A DNA stretch of 64,000 nucleotides from Saxibacter everestensis (lineage in GTDB: Bacteria > Actinomycetota > Actinomycetes > Actinomycetales > Brevibacteriaceae): the NCBI RefSeq assembly GCF_025787225.1, contig NZ_CP090958.1:248001-312000 (forward strand), in the 5' to 3' direction. Position 1 is the stretch's first letter. The number at the start of each line of letters is the position of its first letter. A model generated the notes under the pieces. The model worked only from the letters and a program-made list of their open reading frames with translations, ran no database searches and had not been told where the DNA came from. A program made the translations under genes and the position numbers. Below are positions 1 to 8,922 of this stretch, in pieces.

Positions 1-105
1 GCTGTGGCGCGCCCAGCTGATGCCCTCCTCGGTGCGCAGCAAGGCTTTCGGCTTACCCATCCGACGTCCCGCGCCGGCGGCGAGAATGATCCCGGCGGTC
101 GTCAT
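1..105 (-). CDS. MobA/MocA-like NTP transferase, 5' end only
   Basis: The first 35 codons of a minus-strand gene that runs off the left edge. They contain the nucleotide-binding signature of the MobA/GlmU-type nucleotidyltransferase fold near residues 8-22 (LAAGAGRRMGKPKALL). The family transfers CMP or GMP to molybdopterin or activates sugar phosphates. The PKALL form is common in the MocA (molybdopterin cytidylyltransferase) group, so a role in a molybdenum hydroxylase pathway is an inference. Its ATG overlaps the stop codon of the small upstream reading frame in an ATGA arrangement, which implies translational coupling. Only the N-terminus is visible, so substrate specificity is open. Confidence 0.7.
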   Translation of the reverse strand, partial: MTTAGIILAAGAGRRMGKPKALLRTEEGISWARHS

Positions 106-278
106 CGCGGCACCGAGCCGAACGGCCGTCGGTCGGCTATCACAATCGGCGTGCCGGCTTCGCGGCCTGAGGAACTCTGGCGTGCGGAACTCCGGGCTTT
201 TGTCGTGAGGGGCAGGGCCAGGGCAAGTGCGTGGCCGGGTTCGTACCAGGGCAGGGTCTGGTCGAGGATGTCCCGCAT
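102..278 (-). pseudogene. Possible xdhC remnant, 58 codons
   Basis: A short minus-strand frame with a good ribosome binding site (GAGAGGAC, 5-6 bases before the ATG) and an ATGA overlap with the nucleotidyltransferase gene downstream. Its first ~22 residues (MRDILDQTLPWYEPGHALAL) resemble the start of XdhC/CoxI proteins, which mature and insert the molybdenum cofactor in xanthine and CO dehydrogenases. XdhC proteins are several hundred residues long, and the rest of this frame does not show the family's GSAPR-type motif. The simplest reading is an internal deletion that kept both ends and the coupling to the next gene. It could also be an unrelated small protein. Confidence 0.4.
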
Positions 279-462
279 GACCGTCCTCTCTCTAACGTCA
301 GTTGAGTACAAACTACCTGTCTGCCGGTGCCGTTCCACACGAAGGACACGAAGTCGGCCTGCCGACGCGCCGTCCCGGGCCAGTACGAAGTTGGCCTGTC
401 GCCGTCCCGGGCCCCGGCCATCGGGGTGGCAGCCGGATCGTCGGCGCGACTAGGGTGAGTTC

Positions 463-2580
463 ATGGCTGATCATCTCGCTCCCGTCGCACCCAAGAAGCC
501 CATCGAGCGCACTTTCCACGGCGACACTTTCGTCGACGACTACGAATGGCTCCGGGACAAGGAGAACCCCGAGGTGATCCGACACCTGGAGAACGAGAAC
601 GCCTACACCGACGCCAATCTTGAACATCTCGCCGGTCTCCGGGAGGACATCTTCGGCGAGATCAAGTCGCGCACCCAGGAAACTGATCTATCCACGCCAG
701 TGCGCCGCGGCTCCTGGTGGTACTACTCGCGGACCGTCGAGGGCAAGCAGTATGGAATGCACTGCCGGGCGCCAATCCGGAATGACGACGACTGGACGCC
801 GCCGCGGCTCGAGCCAGGAGTGGCGGTCGAAGGCGAACAGGTTCTGCTCGATTCAAATCAGGAGGCCGAGGGACATGACTTCTTCTCGCTCGGCAGCTTT
901 ACGCTCAATGCCGAGGGCACGCTGCTCGCCTTTGGTGTGGATACAAAGGGCGATGAGCGTTACCGGTTGCGTTTCAAGGACCTGACGACCGGGGCATTGC
1001 TGCCCGACGAGATTCCTAACACCTTCCCCGGTGTGGCGTTCGACGCCGCAGGCGACTACCTGTTCTATTCGACCGTGGACGATGCCTGGCGACCGGACAC
1101 TATCTGGCGGCACCGGATCGGCACGTCCGCCGATGACGACGTGAAGGTCTTCAAGGAACCAGACGATCGGTACTGGATTGGCATTGGGCGCAGTCGCAGC
1201 CGCGAGTACCTGATCCTGACAGCCGGATCGAAGATCACCTCCGAAGTCCACGTCCTGGAAGCCGCCAACCCGAACGGCGATTTCCGCGTGGTCTGGCCGC
1301 GGGTCGACGGCATCGAATACAGCGTCGAGCATGCGAAAGTGGCGGGAGAGGATCGCTTCGTCATCCTGCATAATGCCGACCAAGCAGACTTCAGCCTCAT
1401 TGATGTCCCCGTCGCCGACCCGTCCGGGCCGCGCCGCCCGGTTCTTCGCGATAGCACGGGGATGCGATTGGAGGGTGCCGATGCATTCGACGGTCATCTG
1501 GCGATCAGCTACCGGCAGGATGGGCTCACCAGGCTTGGCGTTGTGCCGCTCGGGGACGAGGGGTACGGCGAGCTGAACCCGATCAGCTTCGATGAAGCGC
1601 TCGGCAGCGTCGGCATCGGCGGCAACCCGGAATGGCGGCAGCGCACGTTGCGCCTCGGGTACACCTCGATGGTGACCCCGATGACGATCTGCGACTACGA
1701 CGTATCGAGCGGCGAGTTGCGCGAACTGAAGCGTCAGCCGGTCCTCGGCGACTTCGATCCGGAGCGGTATGAACAACGCCGCGAGTGGGTGAGCGCGGCG
1801 GATGGCGCTCGGATTCCACTGTCGATCGTGTATCGCAAGGATCTGGTATCGCCAGGGACCCCGGCCCCGTTGCTGCTCTACGGCTACGGCTCCTATGAAG
1901 TCAGCATCGACCCGTATTTCTCGGTGGCCAGGCTGTCGCTGCTCGATCGCGGGATGGTCTTCGTCATCGCGCATGTGCGTGGCGGCGGCGAGATGGGCCG
2001 GGCCTGGTACGACAACGGCAAAACGCTCAGCAAGCGCAACACGTTCACCGACTACATCGCCTGTGCCGACCAGCTGATCGCGAACGGATGGACGACGGCT
2101 GACCGGATGGTGGCGAGCGGTGGCAGCGCCGGTGGTCTCCTGATGGGAGCGGTCGCGAATATGGCGCCGGACCGATTTGCCGGCATCCTGGCGGTCGTGC
2201 CGTTCGTCGATGCCCTGACGTCGATTCTGGACCCCGACCTTCCACTGACAGTTATCGAGTGGGACGAGTGGGGCGACCCGTTGCACGATTCGCAGGTGTA
2301 CGCGTACATGAAGTCCTATACCCCGTACGAGAACGTCACGGAACAGAAATATCCCAGGATTCTCGCGGTGACCAGCCTGAACGACACCCGGGTGCTCTAC
2401 GTCGAGCCTGCCAAATGGGTGGCGAGGCTGCGCGAGGTCGACGCCCCGGTGTTGCTGAAGACCGAGATGAGCGCCGGACATGGCGGTGTCAGCGGCCGGT
2501 ACGAGAGCTGGAAAGAGACCAGTTACGAGTTTGCCTGGGCGCTCGACACGGTTGGACTTGCTGGCGCCGGCAGCCAGTAA
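463..2580 (+). CDS. ptrB: Oligopeptidase B (S9A serine peptidase)
   Basis: Cytoplasmic prolyl-oligopeptidase family enzyme of 705 residues, the normal length. The N-terminal ~400 residues form the beta-propeller domain (early motif DDYEWLRD) and the C-terminal ~270 residues the alpha/beta-hydrolase domain. The catalytic triad is visible: Ser555 in GGSAGG, Asp641 in NDTRV and His673 in SAGHGG. The upstream GGGEMGRAWYDNGK block is typical of oligopeptidase B, which cuts short peptides after basic residues; specificity is inferred from the family. No signal peptide. The ZIP transporter gene begins two bases after the stop codon, so the two are probably co-transcribed. Confidence 0.93.
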   Translation: MADHLAPVAPKKPIERTFHGDTFVDDYEWLRDKENPEVIRHLENENAYTDANLEHLAGLREDIFGEIKSRTQETDLSTPVRRGSWWYYSRTVEGKQYGMHCRAPIRNDDDWTPPRLEPGVAVEGEQVLLDSNQEAEGHDFFSLGSFTLNAEGTLLAFGVDTKGDERYRLRFKDLTTGALLPDEIPNTFPGVAFDAAGDYLFYSTVDDAWRPDTIWRHRIGTSADDDVKVFKEPDDRYWIGIGRSRSREYLILTAGSKITSEVHVLEAANPNGDFRVVWPRVDGIEYSVEHAKVAGEDRFVILHNADQADFSLIDVPVADPSGPRRPVLRDSTGMRLEGADAFDGHLAISYRQDGLTRLGVVPLGDEGYGELNPISFDEALGSVGIGGNPEWRQRTLRLGYTSMVTPMTICDYDVSSGELRELKRQPVLGDFDPERYEQRREWVSAADGARIPLSIVYRKDLVSPGTPAPLLLYGYGSYEVSIDPYFSVARLSLLDRGMVFVIAHVRGGGEMGRAWYDNGKTLSKRNTFTDYIACADQLIANGWTTADRMVASGGSAGGLLMGAVANMAPDRFAGILAVVPFVDALTSILDPDLPLTVIEWDEWGDPLHDSQVYAYMKSYTPYENVTEQKYPRILAVTSLNDTRVLYVEPAKWVARLREVDAPVLLKTEMSAGHGGVSGRYESWKETSYEFAWALDTVGLAGAGSQ

Positions 2581-2582
2581 CC

Positions 2583-3338
2583 ATGTCGCAAGCACTGCTG
2601 GCAGGCCTGTGGGGCCTGGTCGGCGGCGCCGCGCTGCTGATCGGATCGGCGATCGCCTGGTGGTTCAAGGTGCCAACCAAGGTCACCGCGGCGGTGATGG
2701 CATTCGGCGCGGGAGTTCTGATCTCGGCTTTGACCTTCGAACTGGTGGAGAAGGCGGAGGAACAGGGCGGCTTGCTCGCGACCCTCGGCGGCGCCCTGTT
2801 CGGCGCGTTCGCCTACCTCGGCGCAAATATGGTGCTCGCCAGGCATGGCGCGCGGCATCGCAAGCGTTCCGGCAGCCAGCAGCCCTCTGAAGCCGATCAA
2901 CAGGGCTCCGGTACCGCGATCGCGGTGGGCGCGCTTCTGGATGGCGTACCGGAGTCGATTGTGCTGGGTCTCGGCCTGGTCGGCGGCGCAGCGGTCAGCC
3001 CGGCGATGCTGGTGGCGGTGTTCATCTCCAACGTTCCGGAAGGCTTGTCGTCGACGTCGGGAATGAAACGCTCCGGACGCCGGGCCGGATACGTCTTCGG
3101 CGTCTGGGGGGCGATCGCCGTGGTCAGCGGGCTGGCCTCGCTGATCGGCTATCTGGCGCTGCAGAGCGCGCCAGGGGAAGTTATCGCGTTCATTACAGCC
3201 ACGGCTGCCGGCGCGATTTTGACCATGGTCGCCGACACGATGGTGCCGGAAGCCTTCGACGAGGCCGGCCAGTACTCCGGCATCATCACGACAGTCGGTT
3301 TCCTCGCCGCATTTTCCGTGCACGTGGTCGGCGGATAG
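2583..3338 (+). CDS. ZIP family metal transporter
   Basis: Membrane protein of 251 residues. Hydrophobic segments cover most of the chain, with a charged cytoplasmic loop near residues 90-112. The family's metal-site helices are visible as DGVPESIVLG (about residue 120) and SNVPEGLSS (about residue 150), corresponding to the HNxPEG-type motifs of ZIP proteins that import zinc or other divalent metals. The ATG two bases after ptrB was chosen because it gives a membrane-type N-terminus; longer in-frame extensions lie inside ptrB. It ends three bases short of the convergent ABC permease gene, so there is no room for a normal terminator. The metal carried cannot be read from sequence. Confidence 0.88.
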   Translation: MSQALLAGLWGLVGGAALLIGSAIAWWFKVPTKVTAAVMAFGAGVLISALTFELVEKAEEQGGLLATLGGALFGAFAYLGANMVLARHGARHRKRSGSQQPSEADQQGSGTAIAVGALLDGVPESIVLGLGLVGGAAVSPAMLVAVFISNVPEGLSSTSGMKRSGRRAGYVFGVWGAIAVVSGLASLIGYLALQSAPGEVIAFITATAAGAILTMVADTMVPEAFDEAGQYSGIITTVGFLAAFSVHVVGG

Positions 3339-3341
3339 CAG

Positions 3342-4208
3342 CTACCCCTTGTCCGCCCCGGTGGTCAGTCCTTCGGTCAGGGCACGCTCGGCGATGCCGT
3401 ACAACACGATGATCGGCACGGTCAGGATGACGGAACCAGCCATCAACACTGTCTTTGGCACCTCGATGCCGCCTGACAGCTGAGCCAAACCAAGCGAAAC
3501 GGTCCACAGTTCAGGCTCCGCGGCGAGAAACAGCAGGGCGAACAGGAACTCGTTCCAGGCGATCATGAAGACGTAGAGCCCGGTGGACATGATCGACGGC
3601 ATAGCGAGTGGGAGCGTTACCCGGCTCAGGGTCGCCAGGCGACCGGCCCCGTCGATGGACGCCGCCTCCTCGACACTTTGTGGAATCGCCTGGAAGTAGG
3701 TGCGCAGCATGTAGATCGATACCGGGACGGTCTGGGCGATGTAAACGAACATCAGGCCGAGCAGCGATGTCTGCAAACCCATTTTAGCGAAGGCGATGAA
3801 CAACGGCACGGCCAGCACAATGGTGGGGAACAGGTAGACCGCCAGGAACAGCGTGCTGACCGTCGTCCGCCCGGCGAATTTAAGCCGCGCGACGGCGTAG
3901 GCGCCCGGGATCGAGATCAGCAGGGTCAACGCGACGACGACGAGCGATACTATCGCCGAATTGCGCAGGAACCGGGAGAAGCCCTGACCACCGTCGTCGA
4001 CCGAGGCAAGCACGGTCCGGTAAGTGTCTATTGTCAGGTCCTGGGCGCCGACCCAGATTCTGCCCGGCGCCAGCAAAAGCGACTCGATCGGTACGAAACT
4101 GAGCACGGCCATGTAGTAGAACGGGAAGACCGTGGCGATGATGAGGAACGCGATCACCAGCCAGCGCAGGACCGCCAGGACCTTCTGTTCCGCGGTCAGA
4201 CGATTCAC
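3342..4208 (-). CDS. Carbohydrate ABC transporter permease (MalG type)
   Basis: Inner-membrane permease of 288 residues with about six membrane segments. The ABC coupling loop lies two thirds along (EEAASIDGAGRLATLSRVTLP), matching the EAA motif of MalG/LacG-type permeases. The GTG start at 4208 was chosen because an AAGGAGG site stands just before it and because GTGA overlaps the stop of the upstream permease. It is last in a three-gene operon: binding protein, MalF type, MalG type. No ATPase gene accompanies it, so it probably borrows a shared sugar ATPase of the MsiK kind (inference). Confidence 0.92.
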   Translation of the reverse strand: MNRLTAEQKVLAVLRWLVIAFLIIATVFPFYYMAVLSFVPIESLLLAPGRIWVGAQDLTIDTYRTVLASVDDGGQGFSRFLRNSAIVSLVVVALTLLISIPGAYAVARLKFAGRTTVSTLFLAVYLFPTIVLAVPLFIAFAKMGLQTSLLGLMFVYIAQTVPVSIYMLRTYFQAIPQSVEEAASIDGAGRLATLSRVTLPLAMPSIMSTGLYVFMIAWNEFLFALLFLAAEPELWTVSLGLAQLSGGIEVPKTVLMAGSVILTVPIIVLYGIAERALTEGLTTGADKG

Positions 4209-5161
4209 GCTCGGTCCTCCTTCCGAACGAAGAACCTGATGTAGACCAGAAGGCACACAGCGAGGAACACGGCCAGCACGATCGACTGCGCGGCGGCGCC
4301 GCCGACGTCGAAACGCCCGGTGAGCGTGTCGTACACCCGAACGGCGGCGACCTCGGTGCCGGCGCCGCCTCCGGTGAGCAGGTAAACGTCATCGAATTTG
4401 TTGAACGTCATGATCAGGCGCAGAACGGAGAGCAATGCGACCACGGGGAGCAGCTGCGGCAGGATGACGTAGCGGAATCTCTGAAGGGCGCTCGCGCCGT
4501 CCACGATCGCCGCTTCCTCGATGTCCCTCGGGACAGCCACCAGCCGGGCGGTGATGAACATGAAGGCGAAGGGAAAGTAGCGCCAGATTTCGAACGCGAT
4601 CACGGTGATGAGCGCGTATGGTGCGCGGCCGAGGAAGTCGATCGGCCGGTCCCAGCCGAGAAACTGCTGGCCCCAGACATTGACGATGCCATACTGCGGA
4701 TTCAGCATGATCTGCCAGACGAATGCCACCGCGACAACGGGCGCCACATAGGGCAGCAGCATGGCCGCGCGGACCAGGCCACGGCCTGGGAACGGCTGGC
4801 GAAGCGCGAGAGCGGCAACCAGGCCGACCACGATGGATCCCACCGTGGCGGCCACCGAGTAGACGACGGTGTTGGCGATCGACTGCCAGAAACCGGCCGC
4901 AGTGAAAACCCGGACGAAGTTCTCCATGGTGAGGCTCTGGAACGGTCCGGCATCACGGATATCGAGCAGTGAAAGATCCTGGAACGACAGCACGACATTC
5001 CACAGCACCGGCACAATCACGACCGCGATGACGATCACGGTCGTCGGCAGCACCATGACCAGACCGTCACGGTTATCCCGCCGAGCCCTGGTGTTTCGCC
5101 GTTTGGCAGTCGGGGCTCGCTTTGTGGGTGGTGCGGGAGACAGCGGTGTTTGAATGCTCAT
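4205..5161 (-). CDS. Carbohydrate ABC transporter permease (MalF type)
   Basis: 318-residue membrane permease, partner of the MalG-type protein encoded downstream. An N-terminal basic stretch is followed by a first membrane helix near residue 35. The EAA coupling loop is visible as EEAAIVDGASALQRFRYVILP around residue 220. Length and layout match UgpA/MalF/LacF permeases of the CUT1 sugar group. Its ATG overlaps the stop of the binding-protein gene (ATGA) and its stop overlaps the next start (GTGA), so the operon is tightly coupled. The substrate is unknown; no sugar-degrading gene lies next to the operon. Confidence 0.92.
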   Translation of the reverse strand: MSIQTPLSPAPPTKRAPTAKRRNTRARRDNRDGLVMVLPTTVIVIAVVIVPVLWNVVLSFQDLSLLDIRDAGPFQSLTMENFVRVFTAAGFWQSIANTVVYSVAATVGSIVVGLVAALALRQPFPGRGLVRAAMLLPYVAPVVAVAFVWQIMLNPQYGIVNVWGQQFLGWDRPIDFLGRAPYALITVIAFEIWRYFPFAFMFITARLVAVPRDIEEAAIVDGASALQRFRYVILPQLLPVVALLSVLRLIMTFNKFDDVYLLTGGGAGTEVAAVRVYDTLTGRFDVGGAAAQSIVLAVFLAVCLLVYIRFFVRKEDRA

Positions 5162-6546
5162 CTCAGTGACACCTCGATGTCCTTGACGGCGGTGGTGGCG
5201 TCTTCGGCGGCCTGATTCGGATCCTCACCGATCGCCAGCGCGGAGAGCACCCTGGGAATGGCCAGCTCCGCGACTACCGGGCCGAGTAGATCGCCCTGTC
5301 CCTGTGGGATTGCCCAGCGGTCCAGCCTGCTGGTGGCCTGGGTAATCTGATCCATCGTGTCCTGACCGTAGATTTCGGCAAGCGACTTCTCGGTGTTCAC
5401 GCCGGCCGGCATGCCTGCCCACGCGGTCAGAAACTTTTCCGGATCGTCGGGAGTTCCCTGGCGAGCCGGGTACTTCCCTTCCGGCGCAATCGCGAGGGCT
5501 GCCTCATATCCGTCGGACATCATGTAGTTGACGTAGTCGATCGTCCTGGGGCTGGCGTCCTTCATGATTCCCCACGAGGGGATGTCGCCGTAGCCGGCCG
5601 GCCCGCTGCCGTCCGGGCCCTGCACCGCCGTGACGACGCCGGAATTCTTGGCCAGCCATTCGGGGTCCTCCTGGCACTCCTTGCAAGTTGGCCTGGCATC
5701 GTCCCGCAAGCCGCCGAGCTCGTCCAGCAGGAAAGTGGACCAGATGATCATTCCGGCCTGGCCGGCGAAGTACGTCGCGCGGGTCGAGTCGACGGTCTGG
5801 GTTCCTTGCGGGGAGTTCTGCTGCGCGAGCTGGGCGTAGAGACTGAATGCCTCTTTGCAGTTCGGGCTGTCCAGCCGGACGGCACCGGCCTGATCGACCA
5901 TCTGGCAGTCGTTGCCCAGTGCCAGGGATTCAAATGTCTGTTGCGTGAACGGGTCGGCAGGGTCGGTCGCCAGAGTTATCCCGTACTGGTCTCCGGACGT
6001 GAGGGTCTTGGCGGCCTCCCGGATGGCGGCGTATGTGGTCGGCGGCGCCAACCCATGCTTCTCGAAGAGGTCCTTGCGATAGACCAGGATCTGGGTCCAG
6101 AAATCCGACGGCACGGCGAGCTGGGTCGAGCCCTTACGCGTGAGCTCGATCGCTGACGGTTCGAAGGTATCCGGGTCGAGATCGGCCACAACCTGCTGCG
6201 CTGCGCCGGTATCCAGCAATTCCTGCTGGTTCAGCTGCCGGACGTAGGCCAGTGGAAGTCCGGCAATCAGGTCTGGGACGGTTCCGGAAACCGCAGCGGA
6301 CACGATCAGCGACGGGAGTTGATTCTCCTGAACGGCGACTTCCTCGACGGTGATTCCGGTTTCCGCGGTGAACTTTTCATTGATTTTCTTGACCGCGGCG
6401 ATCCGATCTGGCTGGCTATCCAGATTCCACACGGTCAGCTGCTTCGGGTTGCTGGCAGACTCGGCGCTGCGACAGCCGGAAAGGCCGGCGATCAGCAGGC
6501 AACAGGCGATGGCGGCCGCACAACGGCGGGCGGGCGAGATCCTCAT
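5158..6546 (-). CDS. Extracellular solute-binding lipoprotein (sugar ABC importer)
   Basis: 462 residues, with a signal peptide ending in a lipobox (LSGC at about residues 22-25), so the protein should be lipid-anchored outside the membrane. The body matches the family 1 (MalE/UgpB-like) fold: an early TVWNLDSQ strand, long interdomain segments and length near 440-460. It leads a three-gene operon with two permeases and should deliver an oligosaccharide or glycerol-phosphate-type ligand. A pair of cysteines in PTCKECQED (about residues 285-293) may form a disulfide. No regulator is adjacent. Confidence 0.92.
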   Translation of the reverse strand: MRISPARRCAAAIACCLLIAGLSGCRSAESASNPKQLTVWNLDSQPDRIAAVKKINEKFTAETGITVEEVAVQENQLPSLIVSAAVSGTVPDLIAGLPLAYVRQLNQQELLDTGAAQQVVADLDPDTFEPSAIELTRKGSTQLAVPSDFWTQILVYRKDLFEKHGLAPPTTYAAIREAAKTLTSGDQYGITLATDPADPFTQQTFESLALGNDCQMVDQAGAVRLDSPNCKEAFSLYAQLAQQNSPQGTQTVDSTRATYFAGQAGMIIWSTFLLDELGGLRDDARPTCKECQEDPEWLAKNSGVVTAVQGPDGSGPAGYGDIPSWGIMKDASPRTIDYVNYMMSDGYEAALAIAPEGKYPARQGTPDDPEKFLTAWAGMPAGVNTEKSLAEIYGQDTMDQITQATSRLDRWAIPQGQGDLLGPVVAELAIPRVLSALAIGEDPNQAAEDATTAVKDIEVSLR

Positions 6547-6645
6547 GGGCCTCCCTGGGCGTGAGAGCGTTACTGTAGTGAAACACGATTCCGGGCTAGG
6601 GTCTTAGATGACGCGGAAGAATTCACCGATTGGATAACCATTCAG

Positions 6646-7173
6646 ATGAGCCGAAACCCATACGAAGACCTCCCCGAGCTTCCGGAATTCACCCTGACTT
6701 CGGATGACATCGCGGATGGCCAGCCGTTGGACACCAAGCAGGCGAGCGGAATCATGGGTGCCGGCGGCGATGACGTCTCACCCCAACTCAGTTGGAGCGG
6801 ATTTCCAGCCGAGACCAAGAGCTTCGCCGTGACGGTTTACGATCCTGATGCCCCGACCGCTTCGGGCTTCTGGCACTGGGCGGTCGCCGATATTCCGGCG
6901 AACGTTTCCTCGCTGGACCCCGGTGCAGGCGACGAAGGCGGCTCAGGGCTGCCGGCCGGCGCTGTTCAGCTGGCCAATGATGCCGGTGCGAAACGCTACA
7001 TCGGCGCCGCACCGCCCGAGGGGCACGGTTCGCACAGGTATTTTGTTGCGGTGCACGCACTTGACGTCGAGCGGCTTGATCTGCCAGCGGATGCGACGCC
7101 CGCCTTCCTCGGCTTCAACCTGTTCAGCCACGCGATCGCGCGGGCCGTTATTCACGGCACGTTCGAGGCGTAG
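6646..7173 (+). CDS. YbhB/YbcL family PEBP protein
   Basis: 175-residue soluble protein with the phosphatidylethanolamine-binding protein fold. The family signature is present: [19 protein letters not shown] (about residues 66-84), the SPQLSWSG strand before it, and [13 protein letters not shown] further on. Bacterial members are called Raf-kinase-inhibitor-like by homology, but their cellular role is poorly defined. No signal peptide. It stands alone, downstream of the divergent ABC operon and convergent with the HhH-GPD gene. Confidence 0.9.
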   Translation: MSRNPYEDLPELPEFTLTSDDIADGQPLDTKQASGIMGAGGDDVSPQLSWSGFPAETKSFAVTVYDPDAPTASGFWHWAVADIPANVSSLDPGAGDEGGSGLPAGAVQLANDAGAKRYIGAAPPEGHGSHRYFVAVHALDVERLDLPADATPAFLGFNLFSHAIARAVIHGTFEA

Positions 7174-7281
7174 TAGCGGTTTGCGGCGGGTCGAGGCGTA
7201 GTTCCGGGGTCTTCGGGGGCGCGGGTGGGCCAGGCGGAGGGTCGCGAGCCTCCCGGCCCGGCCGAGGGTCGCGAGCTTCCG

Positions 7282-7315
7282 GCAGGAACGCGCCCTAATA
7301 CGCGCGCGGTCCTGC
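7282..7315. repeat. Intergenic palindromic repeat, family A, copy 1
   Basis: Imperfect inverted repeat: the left arm GCAGGAACGCGC pairs with the right arm GCGCGCGGTCCTGC around a short AT-containing centre. Related copies lie at 40583-40617 and 59062-59097. Copy 1 lies between the convergent PEBP and HhH-GPD genes, where a two-way terminator would be useful. No coding potential is evident. Confidence 0.6.
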
Positions 7316-7405
7316 ACAACGCTCGCGGGCTGGAGAGTGGACGTGCACAGTGTTCGCGGCCCTCGACGTAGGCGGCTGCTTTAGCAGGCTGGCCAGGCTA
7401 GCCGC

Positions 7406-8053
7406 CTAGCCGGCGACCTGCTTAACCTCTTCGACGATGTCCTTGTCGAGCGCGGCGCGCACGCAGGCAGCGGCGAATCTGGGCAGATCATCCTTGCCGA
7501 CCAGGCCGGAAAGTGCCTTGGCCGAATCCGGCAGGCCAAGTCTCTTTGCGCCGTCGAGCACCTTCTTGTCCAGGTACGGCGCAAGTTCCGGCCAGACGCC
7601 CTGCGCCTCGCGGCAGAAGATGCCGGCCCCGGTCGGGCCGATTCCGGGAAACAGCTGCAGCCCCTTTATCAACTGTCCGGTGCCTTCAGATTCCCGCCGC
7701 AGTCGGCGCAGGTCGCCACCGAACTTTTGCTGCAGCAGCTCGGCACCCTCGCCGAGCATGGTTGAGGTGCGCTCGTCATAGCGACGGTAGTGGCCACGGC
7801 CCAGCGCATTGACTCGCTGCTGCCAGCTTGCGGCGGCCATCTTTTCCGGTGTCTTGTAGCCGGCGGAGAACAGCTCACGCGCGGCAGCCACCGCAATGTC
7901 AGCGGAGATGCGCGCCGATAGCAACGTGGACAGTACCAGCAATTGATACAGCGGAGATGGCGTGTCTTTGAGGCCGATTTCCGCCTCTTCCGCGTAAGTT
8001 TTGCCGTGTCGCTGCAACAGCGCCGCGACGGTCTTCTCCAGCGGCTTGGTCAT
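7406..8053 (-). CDS. Endonuclease III-like HhH-GPD protein
   Basis: 215-residue protein with the helix-hairpin-helix-GPD fold of DNA glycosylases. The hairpin is visible as LFPGIGPTGAG near residue 134, with a possible catalytic-type aspartate in PYLDKK about 25 residues later. The lysine that gives endonuclease III its lyase activity (GxGxKT) is replaced by threonine, and no C-terminal four-cysteine iron-sulfur cluster is visible. It may therefore be a monofunctional glycosylase or a divergent member without known substrate. It stands alone and is convergent with the PEBP gene. Confidence 0.7.
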   Translation of the reverse strand: MTKPLEKTVAALLQRHGKTYAEEAEIGLKDTPSPLYQLLVLSTLLSARISADIAVAAARELFSAGYKTPEKMAAASWQQRVNALGRGHYRRYDERTSTMLGEGAELLQQKFGGDLRRLRRESEGTGQLIKGLQLFPGIGPTGAGIFCREAQGVWPELAPYLDKKVLDGAKRLGLPDSAKALSGLVGKDDLPRFAAACVRAALDKDIVEEVKQVAG

Positions 8054-8081
8054 GGAAGTCAGCTTTCGATGGGCAACCCTT

Positions 8082-8199
8082 TAACGCGACCATACGCCGA
8101 CTGTCCACTAACGAGACCATACGCCGACCGTTCACGAAGCAGCGGATTCCAGTCTTCGCGGATTGCCGGAGGCCTGATTGCTCGGAGGCCTAATTGCTC
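8082..8199. repeat. Two short tandem duplications in the 8054-8309 gap
   Basis: A 27-base unit occurs twice in tandem (8082-8108 and 8109-8135; four differences). A 16-base unit starting GGAGGCCT also occurs twice (8168-8183 and 8184-8199; one difference). The gap lies between two minus-strand genes. No gene or RNA is recognised in it. Confidence 0.75.
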
Positions 8200-8309
8200 G
8201 ATCGCTGGGAGGCAGAGCAGTCGTTAGTGCGGCTTTGAGCCTCCCGCTGGGAATCAACCCTCCCGGCCGAGGCAGAATGCCTCCCGCTGGTCCGCTGCCT
8301 GGATCAGCC

Positions 8310-8846
8310 CTACTCGAACTCGGCGAGTTTTGCCTTCCAGAAGTCACGCCAGTGGTCGAGCTGTTCCGCGGATTCCAACCGCTCATGCTGCAGGCTCAGC
8401 GCGGCCTTTCCGGGTGCCTTCTGGTAGATGTTCACGTTGACGCGCGAGCCGTCGGCCAGACCGCACCGCCAGTACCGCCATTTATCGGATTCGCTGAGAT
8501 CGGGACCACGGCTGATCGAGACTCCGGAGAATTCCTCAGCATCGCCCAGCAGCGTAATCCACCTGTTTCTGGCCTCGTCCATGCTTCCGTTCACCGTCTT
8601 GCTCACGGAGGTCTGGAATTCGCCGTCGCAGTCCTGACCGGGCTGACGCCGTCCGATCTGCTGCTCGTAAGCCACTGTGACCGACTGCGCCCACCACCCC
8701 CTGGCTATACCTTCGTCGTTCAGCGCGGTGGCGATGTCCTTGTGGCTGAGCCTGCCGGCATTGATGCCGGCCAGGAACTCCTCGACCTCCGCCCACGGCA
8801 TACCGATTCCGGCCTCAATGGCTTCTATGTTCATCGTGCGGACCAT
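8310..8846 (-). CDS. Conserved hypothetical protein
   Basis: 178 residues, soluble, no signal peptide. I do not assign a function. Visible features are a helical N-terminal third, the segment RGWWAQSVTVAYEQQIGRR (about residues 50-68) followed by GEFQTSVSKTV, and a C-terminal part rich in Trp and charge (DKWRYWRCGLADGSRVNVN). The WWAQ-VTV-YEQ pattern recurs in uncharacterised actinobacterial proteins, some with an added SRPBCC-like domain; that link is from memory. The ATG at 8846 was preferred because GGAGGG stands 5 bases before it. It follows purL on the same strand after 76 bases containing a GGCT microsatellite. Confidence 0.65.
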   Translation of the reverse strand: MVRTMNIEAIEAGIGMPWAEVEEFLAGINAGRLSHKDIATALNDEGIARGWWAQSVTVAYEQQIGRRQPGQDCDGEFQTSVSKTVNGSMDEARNRWITLLGDAEEFSGVSISRGPDLSESDKWRYWRCGLADGSRVNVNIYQKAPGKAALSLQHERLESAEQLDHWRDFWKAKLAEFE

Positions 8847-8922
8847 CTGACCCTCCGGTGCCGTTTCGTTGGCTGGCTGGCTGGCTGCCCGGCTGGCTGC
8901 GTTGTTGCGCAGCCAGCCGCGC

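Noticed and set aside
853-2595. A 580-codon open frame on the minus strand opposite oligopeptidase B
   Set aside because: It is the mirror of a well-supported gene with a full catalytic triad; its composition (many Arg, His, Gln) is that of an antisense shadow in GC-rich DNA.
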